A stretch of DNA of 62,791 nucleotides, taken from contig NZ_SISB01000038.1 in NCBI RefSeq assembly GCF_004310295.1, forward strand, positions 1 to 62,791, written 5' to 3'. A program made the translations under genes and the position numbers. Below the pieces are notes generated by a model that was given only the letters and a program-made list of their open reading frames with translations, made no database searches and was not told the origin of the DNA. This document shows, piece after piece, positions 46,127 through 54,613 of the stretch. The first letter of the stretch is position 1. Each line of letters begins with the position of its first letter. Origin of the DNA: Pseudomonas sp. BGI-2. GTDB lineage: Bacteria; Pseudomonadota; Gammaproteobacteria; Pseudomonadales; Pseudomonadaceae.

Positions 46127-46663
46127 GCTGGTAATCCTTAACAGAGAGCAAAGGTCTCTGAGCTTGAAAAGAAACAAAGCAGTGACGATATGTCGCAGCA
46201 ATCAATCCCGCTGATTTTATGGCACATCACCGTGCAAGTAAAATTCCTATAGCGAAATTATTTATAGGAATAAGGACATAGCGCACCTCCAAAGCCTCGC
46301 AGCCCATGCGTTGCGGGCATTAGCCGGGATTTCATCAATATTGTTTTGTAGGGAATGTAACGAACATAGTTGCGGCTAAATGATAATCAATATTGTTTGC
46401 GATGGTTTTTAAACTGTTTAACGGGCGGGTGAGCGGGAAGTTGTCTTATATAGCTGTTATTGCAAGTAGCGGCGACGCACGTTTTACCGCTTTTTTCTGA
46501 TCGTGATGCCGCTCTGGATCAATGTTTTTTGAGCGCGCAGCCCACCCCGTAGGAGCGAGGCTTGCCCGCGAAGAACGATGACGCGGTATCCCTGTGGCAC
46601 CGCGGCGCATTCTTCGCGGGCAAGCCTCGCTCCTACGGGGTGGTGGTGTTCACTAAATCGCGG
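46127..46663. other. Gene-free region upstream of nuoA
   Basis: It should hold the nuo promoter (minus strand). The part at 46230-46500 is A/T-rich compared with its surroundings. ATCAATATTGTTT occurs twice, near 46333 and 46387, and CTAAATGATAATCAATATT at 46376-46394 resembles a Fur box at about 14 of 19 positions. No clear -35/-10 pair was fixed. A REP inverted repeat closes the region toward aceA. Confidence 0.6.
46542..46643. repeat. REP-type inverted repeat, perfect 34-nt arms
   Basis: The arms at 46542-46575 and 46610-46643 are exact complements and include CGAGGCTTGCCCGCGAAG. It is located between aceA's terminator and the nuo promoter region. Confidence 0.88.
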
Positions 46664-46696
46664 GCAAAAAAACGCCCCGAACCAGTCGGGGCGTCA
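46664..46696 (-). terminator. Terminator of aceA
   Basis: On the minus strand the stem ACGCCCCGA/TCGGGGCGT (loop of 5) is followed by seven T, about 65 nt past the aceA stop. Confidence 0.92.
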
Positions 46697-46761
46697 GTTG
46701 TGCGACGTTGCGGTTAGCTTTCTATTCGGTCCGCAACGGCCGTTTGCTCAGGCGAATCAGA

Positions 46762-48087
46762 TCAGTGGAACTGCTCTTCTTCCGTCGAACCGGTCAGTGC
46801 GGTTACCGAGGACGAGCCACCTTGAATCACAGTGGTCATGTCGTCGAAGTAGCCGGTGCCCACTTCCTGCTGGTGAGCCACGAAGGTGTAACCCTTGGCA
46901 GCGTCAGCGAACTCTTGCTCTTGCAGCTTCACGTAGGCAGTCATGTCGTTACGGGCGTAGTCGTGCGCCAGGTTGAACATGCTGTGCCACATGTTGTGAA
47001 TGCCGGCCAAGGTGATGAACTGGTGCTTGTAACCCATGGCGGACAGTTCGCGCTGGAACTTGGCGATGGTCGCGTCGTCCAGGTTTTTCTTCCAGTTGAA
47101 GGAAGGCGAGCAGTTGTACGACAGCAGTTGGTCCGGGTATTCCTTTTTGATCGCTTCGGCGAAGCGACGCGCCTCGTCCAGATCCGGCTTGGCGGTTTCG
47201 CACCAGATCAGATCGGCGTACGGCGCGTAGGCCAGGCCGCGGGAGATTGCCTGGTCGAGACCAGCGCGCACTTTGTAGAAACCTTCCTGAGTACGTTCGC
47301 CAGTCACGAACTCTTTGTCGTACGGGTCGCAATCGGAAGTCAGCAGGTCAGCCGCGTTAGCGTCGGTACGGGCCAGAATGATGGTCGGAGTACCGGCAAC
47401 GTCAGCAGCCAAGCGAGCAGCGGTCAGCTTCTGTACAGCTTCCTGGGTAGGAACCAGTACCTTGCCGCCCATGTGGCCGCATTTTTTCACCGAAGCCAGT
47501 TGGTCTTCGAAGTGAACGCCGGCGGCGCCTGCTTCGATCATGCTCTTCATCAGCTCGTAAGCGTTCAGAACGCCGCCGAAACCGGCTTCAGCGTCAGCCA
47601 CGATCGGCGCGAAGTAGTCGATGTAACCTTCGTCGCCCGGGCCTTTGCCGGCTTTCCACTGGATCTGGTCAGCACGACGGAACGAGTTGTTGATGCGCTT
47701 GACCACGGTTGGAACCGAGTCCACCGGGTACAGCGATTGGTCCGGGTACATCGATTCGGCGGAGTTGTTGTCCGCAGCAACCTGCCAGCCCGACAGGTAG
47801 ATCGCCTGGATGCCGGCTTTGACTTGTTGTACAGCCTGGCCACCGGTCAGGGCGCCCATGCAGTTGACGAAATCTTTATCAGGGCGGAAGGATGGCTTGG
47901 CGCCCTGGGTGACCAGGTTCCACAGCTTCTCGGCGCCCAGTTTTGCAAAGGTGTGCTCAGGTTGAACCGAACCGCGCAGGCGGACGACGTCAGCAGCGGA
48001 GTAAGCGCGTGTCACGCCTTTCCAGCGTGGGTTTTCAGCCCAATCTTTTTCGAGGGCTGCAATTTGCTGTTCGCGTGTCAGTGCCAT
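46762..48087 (-). CDS. aceA: isocitrate lyase
   Basis: 441 aa, first enzyme of the glyoxylate shunt: isocitrate to glyoxylate and succinate, in the cytoplasm. The active-site loop KKCGH is at 201-205 and the catalytic Glu/His region follows (NCSPSFNWKK). Length matches the E. coli type (434 aa) rather than the longer isoform. GAGG lies about 9 nt before the ATG. It stands alone, with a 500-bp gene-free upstream region that probably contains a long leader. Two isocitrate dehydrogenase genes that compete for its substrate are about 7-11 kb away. Confidence 0.96.
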   Translation of the reverse strand: MALTREQQIAALEKDWAENPRWKGVTRAYSAADVVRLRGSVQPEHTFAKLGAEKLWNLVTQGAKPSFRPDKDFVNCMGALTGGQAVQQVKAGIQAIYLSGWQVAADNNSAESMYPDQSLYPVDSVPTVVKRINNSFRRADQIQWKAGKGPGDEGYIDYFAPIVADAEAGFGGVLNAYELMKSMIEAGAAGVHFEDQLASVKKCGHMGGKVLVPTQEAVQKLTAARLAADVAGTPTIILARTDANAADLLTSDCDPYDKEFVTGERTQEGFYKVRAGLDQAISRGLAYAPYADLIWCETAKPDLDEARRFAEAIKKEYPDQLLSYNCSPSFNWKKNLDDATIAKFQRELSAMGYKHQFITLAGIHNMWHSMFNLAHDYARNDMTAYVKLQEQEFADAAKGYTFVAHQQEVGTGYFDDMTTVIQGGSSSVTALTGSTEEEQFH

Positions 48088-48594
48088 GGAGATAAACCTC
48101 GTCGCGTCTTTAATCGAAAGTGGTTCTGGGTGGACAATTCCTGCGTGCCAGTTACGCGTAAAAGGGCATAAAAGGCTGCTCGCTGACCAGAAGCTTAGGT
48201 GGTCAAGTCGGATTTGGCGGGGATGGCGACGGGATGAACGATGGGCTCGAGGGGAAGTGAGCAGGTAAGGGCGAACTGGCGAGCGGATTCGGGCGTCGTG
48301 GGCCTTTATACGAACTTCAGTGTGGAGCCGGGTTACCTAATTACGCTTCCGTCCCTCGGGACAACTTCGTTCCAGTCGGCAACCTCGTCAAACACACCTT
48401 GTGGGCGGTACAGACACGAAACGGCTCGCGGGGTAGATGCGAGCAGCGCCTCGAAGGCCCTTGCCAGGGCCCCTGATTAGCGGGAGCGAGGCCATCATGC
48501 CTTTGCTTTTTTCGATCGTCAAACGTTTTGTAGTGCTTTTTTTCAGGCACTACATCTTTGGTCTAATAAGACTAATCAGTCAGTTTTCGGTGGT
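48088..48594. other. Gene-free region upstream of aceA
   Basis: 507 bp. It holds a perfect 8-bp-arm palindrome (48529-48554) and a second one, TTGGTCT-AATA-AGACTAA (48558-48575). On the minus strand a TATAAAG near 48305 could be a -10 element. If transcription starts near the palindromes, aceA has a leader of several hundred nucleotides. No convincing small gene was found here. Confidence 0.6.
48529..48554. promoter_or_regulatory. Palindrome TGTAGTGC-N10-GCACTACA upstream of aceA
   Basis: Perfect 8-bp inverted arms (48529-48536 and 48547-48554). It resembles TGTAGT...ACTACA sites that I associate with RpiR-family regulators of central carbon genes (HexR/RccR type) in pseudomonads. It could alternatively be an RNA hairpin at the 3' end of the neighbouring gene, but it lacks a T-run on the minus strand. 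Confidence 0.5.
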
Positions 48595-49356
48595 TTAGTC
48601 CAAAGTATCGACTTTCACCCGCAGGGTCATGTCATCCCGGCCCTGAGTCGAGTAGCTGTGGGTCAGGCTCTGTTTGTCGGCCTGAGTCTGGCGGTTTACG
48701 CCGGCCAGAGTGATCCACTCACCCAGTCGCCCGGTGACAGTTGTGTCGGTGCTTTGCACATTCACTACATCGGGACGTTCCTGGCTGATGCGGTCACGGT
48801 TGGTACTGATCGACAGGTGAACGATGTCGCCGGTGACGCTGGCAGTGACGTAGAAACCCTGGGTAACGTTGCGGTATTCAGTTTGGCTGCGCAGATCACC
48901 GTAGGAGTCGGTTTGACTGCTGGTGAGCGGCACGCTTTGGCCGACCTGAATCAGTGCCGGTGCGCCTTCGCTGGCCTGAATCTGCTGGATGCCGCCATCG
49001 CGGCTGTCGGTGCTGCGATTGATGATGCGCGTCTGGCTCGGTTTGGCACCGTTCACCGAGTAACCCTGGTCGCCCTGGAAGTTGTTTTCGTTGGTGTCGA
49101 CGGTGATCAGCAGGCGTTTGGGTTGGGTATCGAGTTGCGAAATCAGGGCTTTAAGTTCGTCGATCTTGCGCTGATCGGCATTGACGATAAGTTGGTTGCC
49201 GTAGGCGCTGACCTGGCCGTCCTTGCCGATGAAATCCTGTGCCATCGGCAGCATATCGGCGCTGGTGTGGTAGTTCAGTGGCACAATCTCGGTGGCTGCC
49301 ATGGCTGAAAAACTGCAAGTCAGCAACAGCGTGGTGAGCAGGGTGCGTAGGGACAT
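48595..49356 (-). CDS. Small periplasmic secretin-like protein
   Basis: 253 aa from MSLRTLLTTLLLTCSFSAMAA, a clear signal peptide (cleavage about residue 21). The next part (VPLNYHTSADMLPMAQDFIGKDGQVSAYGNQLIVNADQRKIDELKALISQLDTQPKRL) has the form of the secretin N1/NolW domain. The C-terminal half resembles the start of a secretin domain, but the protein ends far short of a pore-forming secretin. GGAG is 9-10 nt before the ATG. No secretion genes are nearby. Its role is unknown; an in-frame extension to 49455 is rejected because it precedes the signal peptide. Confidence 0.75.
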   Translation of the reverse strand: MSLRTLLTTLLLTCSFSAMAATEIVPLNYHTSADMLPMAQDFIGKDGQVSAYGNQLIVNADQRKIDELKALISQLDTQPKRLLITVDTNENNFQGDQGYSVNGAKPSQTRIINRSTDSRDGGIQQIQASEGAPALIQVGQSVPLTSSQTDSYGDLRSQTEYRNVTQGFYVTASVTGDIVHLSISTNRDRISQERPDVVNVQSTDTTVTGRLGEWITLAGVNRQTQADKQSLTHSYSTQGRDDMTLRVKVDTLD

Positions 49357-49434
49357 ATCCGTTATCTCCGACATCTTGAAGTGTTGATATTGCCAGTTTG
49401 TCGGCCCGGCGTGGGGCAAGTTGAATCGCAGACA

Positions 49435-49474
49435 ACAAAACGCCCCGGCATCCAAGGATGGCGGGGCGTTTTGT
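49435..49474 (-). terminator. Terminator after the GNAT gene
   Basis: Perfect arms ACAAAACGCCCC (49435-49446) and GGGGCGTTTTGT (49463-49474). On the minus strand it ends in TTTTGTTGTC. It separates the GNAT/roxA transcript from the secretin-like gene. Confidence 0.85.
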
Positions 49475-49489
49475 GGTGTTCTTCAGGGC

Positions 49490-49634
49490 CTTGTGGCGAG
49501 GGGGTTTAGCGAAACGTCGCACCGCCCAGTTGGGTCGCGAAGCGACCCCAAAACATCAATCACAGTGCATCAGGTGCACCGCATGTCTCGGCGAATGCTT
49601 CGCAGCCGAACGGGGATAAATCCCCTCACCACAG
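49490..49634. repeat. Long REP-like element, second copy
   Basis: Same family as 12541-12706 but inverted. TTGTGGCGAGGGGGTTTA at the left and GATAAATCCCCTCACCACA at the right, with GGTCGCGAAGCGACCCC and GCTTCGCAGCCGAACGGGG inside. Confidence 0.8.
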
Positions 49635-49638
49635 GAAA

Positions 49639-50064
49639 TCAAGCCGAATGACGCACCATGTCCACATGTGGAATCCCGGCTTCCAGGAATTCCTCACTGA
49701 CCAGGCTGAAGCCCAGGCGCTCATAGAACGCCGTGGCCTGCACCTGTGCGCTCAGCATCTGCTGCTTCAGCCCGCGCGTCTCGGCTTCACCGATCACCGC
49801 GTGCATCAGCGCATCGCCAACCTTCAAGCCGCGCCAGTCTTTCAGTACCGACACCCGACCGACGTGACCATCGGGCAGCAGGCGCGCGGTGCCAATCGGA
49901 AAGTCGCCTTCGAAGGCCAGGAAATGCACCGCCGTAGCGTCATCGGCGTCCCATTCCAGCTCGGGTGGAACGCATTGCTCGGCAATGAACACCGTCTCAC
50001 GAATGCGCCGGATCTCGGCGATGTCCTTCTGCCAGTCTGCGACACGTACGTGAATTTTATTCAT
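49639..50064 (-). CDS. GNAT-family N-acetyltransferase downstream of roxA
   Basis: 141 aa from MNKIHVRVADWQKD. GNAT features are RVSVLKDWRGLKVGDALMHAVI (acetyl-CoA loop) and ATAFYERLGFSLVSEEF. The acceptor is unknown. The start at 50064 overlaps the roxA stop by 8 nt, so translation is coupled. Synteny with P. aeruginosa suggests the pairing is old, but no functional link to ribosome modification is shown. Confidence 0.85.
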   Translation of the reverse strand: MNKIHVRVADWQKDIAEIRRIRETVFIAEQCVPPELEWDADDATAVHFLAFEGDFPIGTARLLPDGHVGRVSVLKDWRGLKVGDALMHAVIGEAETRGLKQQMLSAQVQATAFYERLGFSLVSEEFLEAGIPHVDMVRHSA

Positions 50065-51226
50065 CGGCAAACCCCAGGCTGCCTTGCTTGATCAGTTCGC
50101 ACAGCAGGCCGCGACCGTCTTCATCGTTCAACCAGTCGCCCAGGTTGTCGGTGTGCAGCGAGTCGGCAGCGCAGATCAGTTTCAGCAGCTCACGCAGCTT
50201 GCCCGGCAGGTAACGGCTCTGGCCGCTGGCGAACAGCAGCAGGTCATCATCGACTTCGGACCAGGCCAAGCGTGCGCTCGGGTTGCGGATCAGTATCGCG
50301 CCTTGTTCCAGGCTGGCGAGAAAGTCGTCTTCTTCGATCTCTTCCGGACCCACCACCAGCTCCGGGTAACGCGGTTCAGTCATGTACTGGCCGAACCAGG
50401 TCAGCAGCAGGCGCTCGTCGCTCATGTGCTCGGCCAGCAGGCTTTTCAAGCGATCAAGGGCGTCGTGCTGGATCTGATGCGGATCAGCCGCAGGCAGGGC
50501 GTCGGCGTCGGTGTAACGCTCTTCGTCCGTCAGGAACTGGCTGAGGAAGTCGGTGAAGTGGGTCAGCACTTCAGCGGCGCTCGGTGCGCGGAAACCGACC
50601 GAGTACGTCAGGCAGTCATCGACGGCCACGCCGCAGTGGGCCAGGCGCGGCGGCAGGTAAAGCATGTCGCCCGGTTCCAGCACCCACTCGTCGGTGGCTT
50701 GGAAGTCGGCGAGGATGCGCAGGTCGGCATGTGGCAGCAGCGCGCTCTCGGAGTCGCACATCTGGCCGATTTTCCAGTTGCGCTTGCCGTGGCCCTGCAG
50801 CAGGAACACGTCGTAGTTGTCGAAGTGCGGACCGACGCTGCCACCCGGCGCGGCATAGCTGATCATCACGTCATCGACGCGCCAGCTAGGCAGGAAGCGG
50901 AAGTTTTCCAGCAGTTCAGAGACTTCCGGTACGAACTGGTCAACGGCTTGCACCAGCAGGGTCCAGTCACGCTCCGGCAGTTTGCTGAATTCGTCTTCGG
51001 CGAACGGGCCGCGGCGCAATTCCCAAGGGCGCTCGCCGTGCTCGATCACCAGGCGCGATTCGACTTCTTCTTCCAGCGCCAGGCCGGCCAGTTCGTCGGC
51101 GTCGATCGGGCTTTCGAATTCAGGAATCGCCTGACGGATCAGCAGGGGTTTTTTCTGCCAGTAGTCGCGCAGGAATTCGCGCGCCGTGATGCCGCCCAGA
51201 AGTTGAAGAGGAATGTCAGGATTCAT
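50057..51226 (-). CDS. roxA: Ribosomal protein L16 arginine hydroxylase (YcfD-type 2-oxoglutarate oxygenase)
   Basis: 389 aa, JmjC/cupin oxygenase that hydroxylates an arginine of 50S protein L16 using Fe(II), O2 and 2-oxoglutarate. The iron triad is visible: His134 and Asp136 in GPHFDNYDVF, and His197 in LPPRLAHCGV. A C-terminal winged-helix-like part follows, as in E. coli YcfD (373 aa). The start at MNPDIPLQLLGG is chosen; the in-frame extension to 51250 runs toward the purB terminator. It overlaps the GNAT gene. Confidence 0.9.
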   Translation of the reverse strand: MNPDIPLQLLGGITAREFLRDYWQKKPLLIRQAIPEFESPIDADELAGLALEEEVESRLVIEHGERPWELRRGPFAEDEFSKLPERDWTLLVQAVDQFVPEVSELLENFRFLPSWRVDDVMISYAAPGGSVGPHFDNYDVFLLQGHGKRNWKIGQMCDSESALLPHADLRILADFQATDEWVLEPGDMLYLPPRLAHCGVAVDDCLTYSVGFRAPSAAEVLTHFTDFLSQFLTDEERYTDADALPAADPHQIQHDALDRLKSLLAEHMSDERLLLTWFGQYMTEPRYPELVVGPEEIEEDDFLASLEQGAILIRNPSARLAWSEVDDDLLLFASGQSRYLPGKLRELLKLICAADSLHTDNLGDWLNDEDGRGLLCELIKQGSLGFADE

Positions 51227-51263
51227 GTGTAACCTATTGAAAAAAAGCACTTTTCAGACGGGA

Positions 51264-51294
51264 ATAAAAACGCCCGGCGCTGCCGGGCGTCTCA
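51264..51294 (-). terminator. Terminator of purB
   Basis: On the minus strand the stem ACGCCCGGC/GCCGGGCGT is followed by TTTTTATT. It lies in the 86-bp gap between purB and roxA. Confidence 0.9.
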
Positions 51295-51312
51295 AACGGG
51301 TAAAGCGGTCAA

Positions 51313-52683
51313 TCAGATGCGCTTGGCTTGCTCTACAGCGTTACCGATGTAGTTCGCCGGGGTGAGCAGTTTCAGCTCGGCCTTGGCTGCGGCTGGCATG
51401 TCCAGACCGTCGATGAAAGTTTGCAGCGCTTCAGGGCTGATGCCCTTGCCACGGGTCAACTCTTTCAGTTTTTCGTACGGGTTTTCGATGTTGTAGCGAC
51501 GCATGACGGTCTGGATCGGCTCAGCCAATACTTCCCAGCACGCATCCAGGTCAGCAGCGATTTTCTGAGCGTTGAGCTCCAGTTTGCTGATGCCTTTGAG
51601 GCTTGCTTCGTACGCGATCACGCTGTGGGCGAAGCCGACACCGAGGTTGCGCAGCACGGTGGAGTCGGTCAGGTCACGCTGCCAGCGGGAAATCGGCAGC
51701 TTGCTCGCCAGGTGCTGGAACAGCGCGTTGGCGATACCCAAGTTGCCTTCGGAGTTTTCGAAGTCGATCGGGTTGACCTTGTGCGGCATGGTCGACGAAC
51801 CGATTTCGCCAGCGATGGTGCGCTGTTTGAAATAACCCAGGGAAATGTAGCCCCAGATGTCGCGGTCGAAGTCGATCAGGATGGTGTTGAAGCGCGCGAT
51901 CGCGTCGAACAGCTCGGCGATGTAGTCGTGCGGTTCGATCTGCGTGGTGTACGGGTTGAAACCCAGACCCAGCTCGTCTTCGATGAAGGCGCGAGCGTTC
52001 TCTTCCCAATCGATCTCAGGGTAGGCCGAGAGGTGAGCGTTGTAGTTGCCGACAGCGCCGTTGATCTTGCCCAGCAGCGGAACGGCAGCGACTTGGGCGA
52101 TTTGACGCTCCAGACGGTAAACCACGTTCGCCAGCTCTTTGCCCAGGGTGGTCGGCGAGGCCGGTTGACCGTGGGTGCGCGACAGCATCGGCACGTCAGC
52201 GAAACGAATCGCCAGTTCGCGGATGGCTTCGGCAGTCTGGCGCATCAGCGGCAGCATCACATCATCACGGCCTTCGCGCAGCATCAGGGCGTGGGACAGG
52301 TTGTTGATGTCCTCGCTGGTGCAGGCAAAGTGGATGAACTCGCTGACCTTGGCCAGTTCCGGCAGCTTGGCCGCTTGCTCTTTGAGCAGGTACTCAATGG
52401 CTTTTACGTCGTGGTTGGTGGTGCGCTCGATCTCTTTGACACGCTCGGCGTGCTCCAGAGCGAAGTTGTCCGCCAGGGTGTTCAGCACCGCGTTGGCTTC
52501 GGCGGAGAACGCCGGCACTTCGCTGATGCCAGGGTGAGCGGCCAGACGCTGGAGCCAGCGCACTTCAACCAGAACGCGAGCACGGATCAAGCCGTACTCG
52601 CTGAAAATTGGGCGCAGGGCCTGGGTTTTGCCGGCGTAGCGGCCGTCAACAGGGGAAACCGCAGTGAGCGAAGAAAGCTGCAT
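51313..52683 (-). CDS. purB: adenylosuccinate lyase
   Basis: 456 aa, the E. coli length. It cleaves SAICAR and adenylosuccinate in purine synthesis. Fumarase/aspartase superfamily signatures are SEDINNLSHALML, the active-site His region RTHGQPASPTTLGKE, and the mobile loop IGSSTMPHKVNPIDFEN. The start is MQLSSLTAVSP at 52683. An in-frame extension to 52758 is not supported by the family. hflD lies upstream in the same direction (126-bp gap), as in many gammaproteobacteria. Confidence 0.96.
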   Translation of the reverse strand: MQLSSLTAVSPVDGRYAGKTQALRPIFSEYGLIRARVLVEVRWLQRLAAHPGISEVPAFSAEANAVLNTLADNFALEHAERVKEIERTTNHDVKAIEYLLKEQAAKLPELAKVSEFIHFACTSEDINNLSHALMLREGRDDVMLPLMRQTAEAIRELAIRFADVPMLSRTHGQPASPTTLGKELANVVYRLERQIAQVAAVPLLGKINGAVGNYNAHLSAYPEIDWEENARAFIEDELGLGFNPYTTQIEPHDYIAELFDAIARFNTILIDFDRDIWGYISLGYFKQRTIAGEIGSSTMPHKVNPIDFENSEGNLGIANALFQHLASKLPISRWQRDLTDSTVLRNLGVGFAHSVIAYEASLKGISKLELNAQKIAADLDACWEVLAEPIQTVMRRYNIENPYEKLKELTRGKGISPEALQTFIDGLDMPAAAKAELKLLTPANYIGNAVEQAKRI

Positions 52684-52809
52684 GGGGTGTTCTCGGACAG
52701 TCGGGCAACGAAATGGGGCGCGTATCATACATGAAAAAATCCGCAGGTCCGTTGCCAACTGACCAGCGTCTTACGCGTTACAAATTACAAAAGGTCTTGC
52801 GGGCGCGGT

Positions 52810-53433
52810 TCAGCTGCTGCGCATCAGCGGGTAAAGCTCTTTCAGCAACTTGCGACGGCTGATCACCAGCTGCCAGCGATGACCGCCCAACTGCCGCCAC
52901 AGGCGCGCCGATCGAATACCGGCCAGCAACAGGGCGCGGATTTTCGACGCGTTGCTCGGTTGTTGCAGGTTGCGCATGTCGCCATGGACCTGAATGCGTT
53001 GGCGCAAGGTGCTCAAGGTGTCCTGGTACAACGCACCGCAGGCCGCGATCACGTTTTCGTGCGCCGGGCCGAAGTGCTCGACCTGGGATTGAATCTGCGG
53101 CAAACGCTTGCCGATCACGTCGAGCATGTCGTCGCGTTTGGCCAGTTGACGTTCCAGACCGAGCATCGCCAGTGCGTAGCGCAGCGGTTCGCGCTGCAGT
53201 GTGCTCGGATCGCGTTCCAGGGCGCCGATCAATGCGCGATAACCTTCGCGCAGATTGATGTCGTCGCCGCCGTACACTTCCAGGGTGTCCTTGGGGTCGC
53301 GGATCAGCAAACTGCCGAGCATGCAGGTCAGGCCGGCTTCGGTGGTCTGGCCGGTCTTGGCAATCTTGTCGACGAGGACGGCGGCGAGAAACACGCCGCC
53401 CAGTGCCGTCAGTTGCTCCTGAGTGGGGCTCAT
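52810..53433 (-). CDS. hflD: HflD homologue (high-frequency lysogenisation protein)
   Basis: 207 aa from MSPTQEQLTALGGVF. Conserved stretches include LVDKIAKTGQTTEAGLTCMLGSLL and NASKIRALLLAGIRSARLWRQLGG. The E. coli protein is membrane-associated and was tied to CII of phage lambda. Its housekeeping role is unclear. It overlaps the mnmA stop by 4 nt, the usual mnmA-hflD-purB order. Confidence 0.92.
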   Translation of the reverse strand: MSPTQEQLTALGGVFLAAVLVDKIAKTGQTTEAGLTCMLGSLLIRDPKDTLEVYGGDDINLREGYRALIGALERDPSTLQREPLRYALAMLGLERQLAKRDDMLDVIGKRLPQIQSQVEHFGPAHENVIAACGALYQDTLSTLRQRIQVHGDMRNLQQPSNASKIRALLLAGIRSARLWRQLGGHRWQLVISRRKLLKELYPLMRSS

Positions 53434-54554
53434 GCCTTGCTGCTCCATGGCTCTGCGACTTCAATCACGCCGCCGCCGAGGCAGATTTCGCCGTCATAGA
53501 ACACCACGGACTGGCCCGGGGTGACCGCGCGCTGCGGGTCATCAAAGGTTGCGCGGTAGCCGGTAGCGGTTTTTTCCAGCGTGCACGGCTGATCGCTTTG
53601 GCGATAACGTACTTTGGCGGTCAGCTTGCGTGGCTCGGTCAGGTCGATCGGGTTGACCCAATAAATGTCCGAAGCGAGCAGGGCGCGGGAGAACAGGTAA
53701 GGGTGGTCATTGCCTTGGCCAACGATCAGCTCGTTGTGCTCCAGGTCCTTGATCAGCACATACCACGGCTCATCGCCGGCGTCTTTCAGGCCGCCGATGC
53801 CCAGGCCCTGACGCTGACCGATGGTGTGATACATCAAGCCGTGGTGACGGCCGATGACTTCACCTTCGGTGGTCTTGATCTCGCCCGGCTGGGCCGGCAG
53901 GTACTGCTTGAGGAAGTCGCTGAAACGGCGCTCGCCAATAAAGCAGATCCCCGTGGAATCCTTTTTCTTCGCGGTGGCCAGGTCGTGTTTCTCGGCAATC
54001 GCGCGCACTTCGGGTTTTTCCAGCTCGCCGACCGGGAACAGGGTCTTGGCGATCTGTTCACCGCCGACGGCGTGCAGGAAGTAGCTCTGGTCCTTGTTCG
54101 GGTCCAGGCCCTTGAGCAGTTCGGTGCGACCCTCGATATCACGGCGGCGCACGTAGTGACCGGTGGCGATCAGGTCGGCGCCGAGCATCATGGCGTAGTC
54201 GAGGAACGCCTTGAACTTGATTTCGCGGTTGCAGAGGATGTCCGGGTTCGGCGTGCGACCGGCCTTGTATTCGGCCAGGAAGTGCTCGAACACGTTGTCC
54301 CAGTACTCGGCGGCGAAGTTGGCGGTGTGCAGCTTGATGCCAATCTTGTCGCACACGGCTTGAGCGTCCGCCAAGTCATCCATGGCGGTGCAGTATTCCG
54401 TTCCATCGTCTTCTTCCCAGTTCTTCATGAACAGGCCTTCCACCTCATAACCCTGCTCGATCAGCAGAAGAGCGGAAACGGAAGAGTCCACGCCGCCGGA
54501 CATGCCGACAATGACGCGCTTCTTTTGTGTGTCAGAAGGGGCTGGATCACGCAT
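53430..54554 (-). CDS. mnmA: tRNA-specific 2-thiouridylase
   Basis: 374 aa. It forms 2-thiouridine at position 34 of Lys, Glu and Gln tRNAs, using ATP and sulphur relay from IscS. The PP-loop SGGVDSS is at 19-25. The catalytic cysteines are in LCNREIKFKAF and STGICFIGERRF. It is the second gene of the nudJ-mnmA-hflD run and is 59 nt downstream of nudJ. Confidence 0.96.
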   Translation of the reverse strand: MRDPAPSDTQKKRVIVGMSGGVDSSVSALLLIEQGYEVEGLFMKNWEEDDGTEYCTAMDDLADAQAVCDKIGIKLHTANFAAEYWDNVFEHFLAEYKAGRTPNPDILCNREIKFKAFLDYAMMLGADLIATGHYVRRRDIEGRTELLKGLDPNKDQSYFLHAVGGEQIAKTLFPVGELEKPEVRAIAEKHDLATAKKKDSTGICFIGERRFSDFLKQYLPAQPGEIKTTEGEVIGRHHGLMYHTIGQRQGLGIGGLKDAGDEPWYVLIKDLEHNELIVGQGNDHPYLFSRALLASDIYWVNPIDLTEPRKLTAKVRYRQSDQPCTLEKTATGYRATFDDPQRAVTPGQSVVFYDGEICLGGGVIEVAEPWSSKA

Positions 54555-54613
54555 AGGGATTCAATGAGTGTCTTGAAAAAGGACGCGATTCTAGCAGGCC
54601 GAAGCCCGCAAGG

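Noticed and set aside
48241..48550. Small frames on both strands in the aceA upstream region
   Set aside because: They have no ribosome-binding site or recognisable sequence, and the region is better read as promoter and leader.
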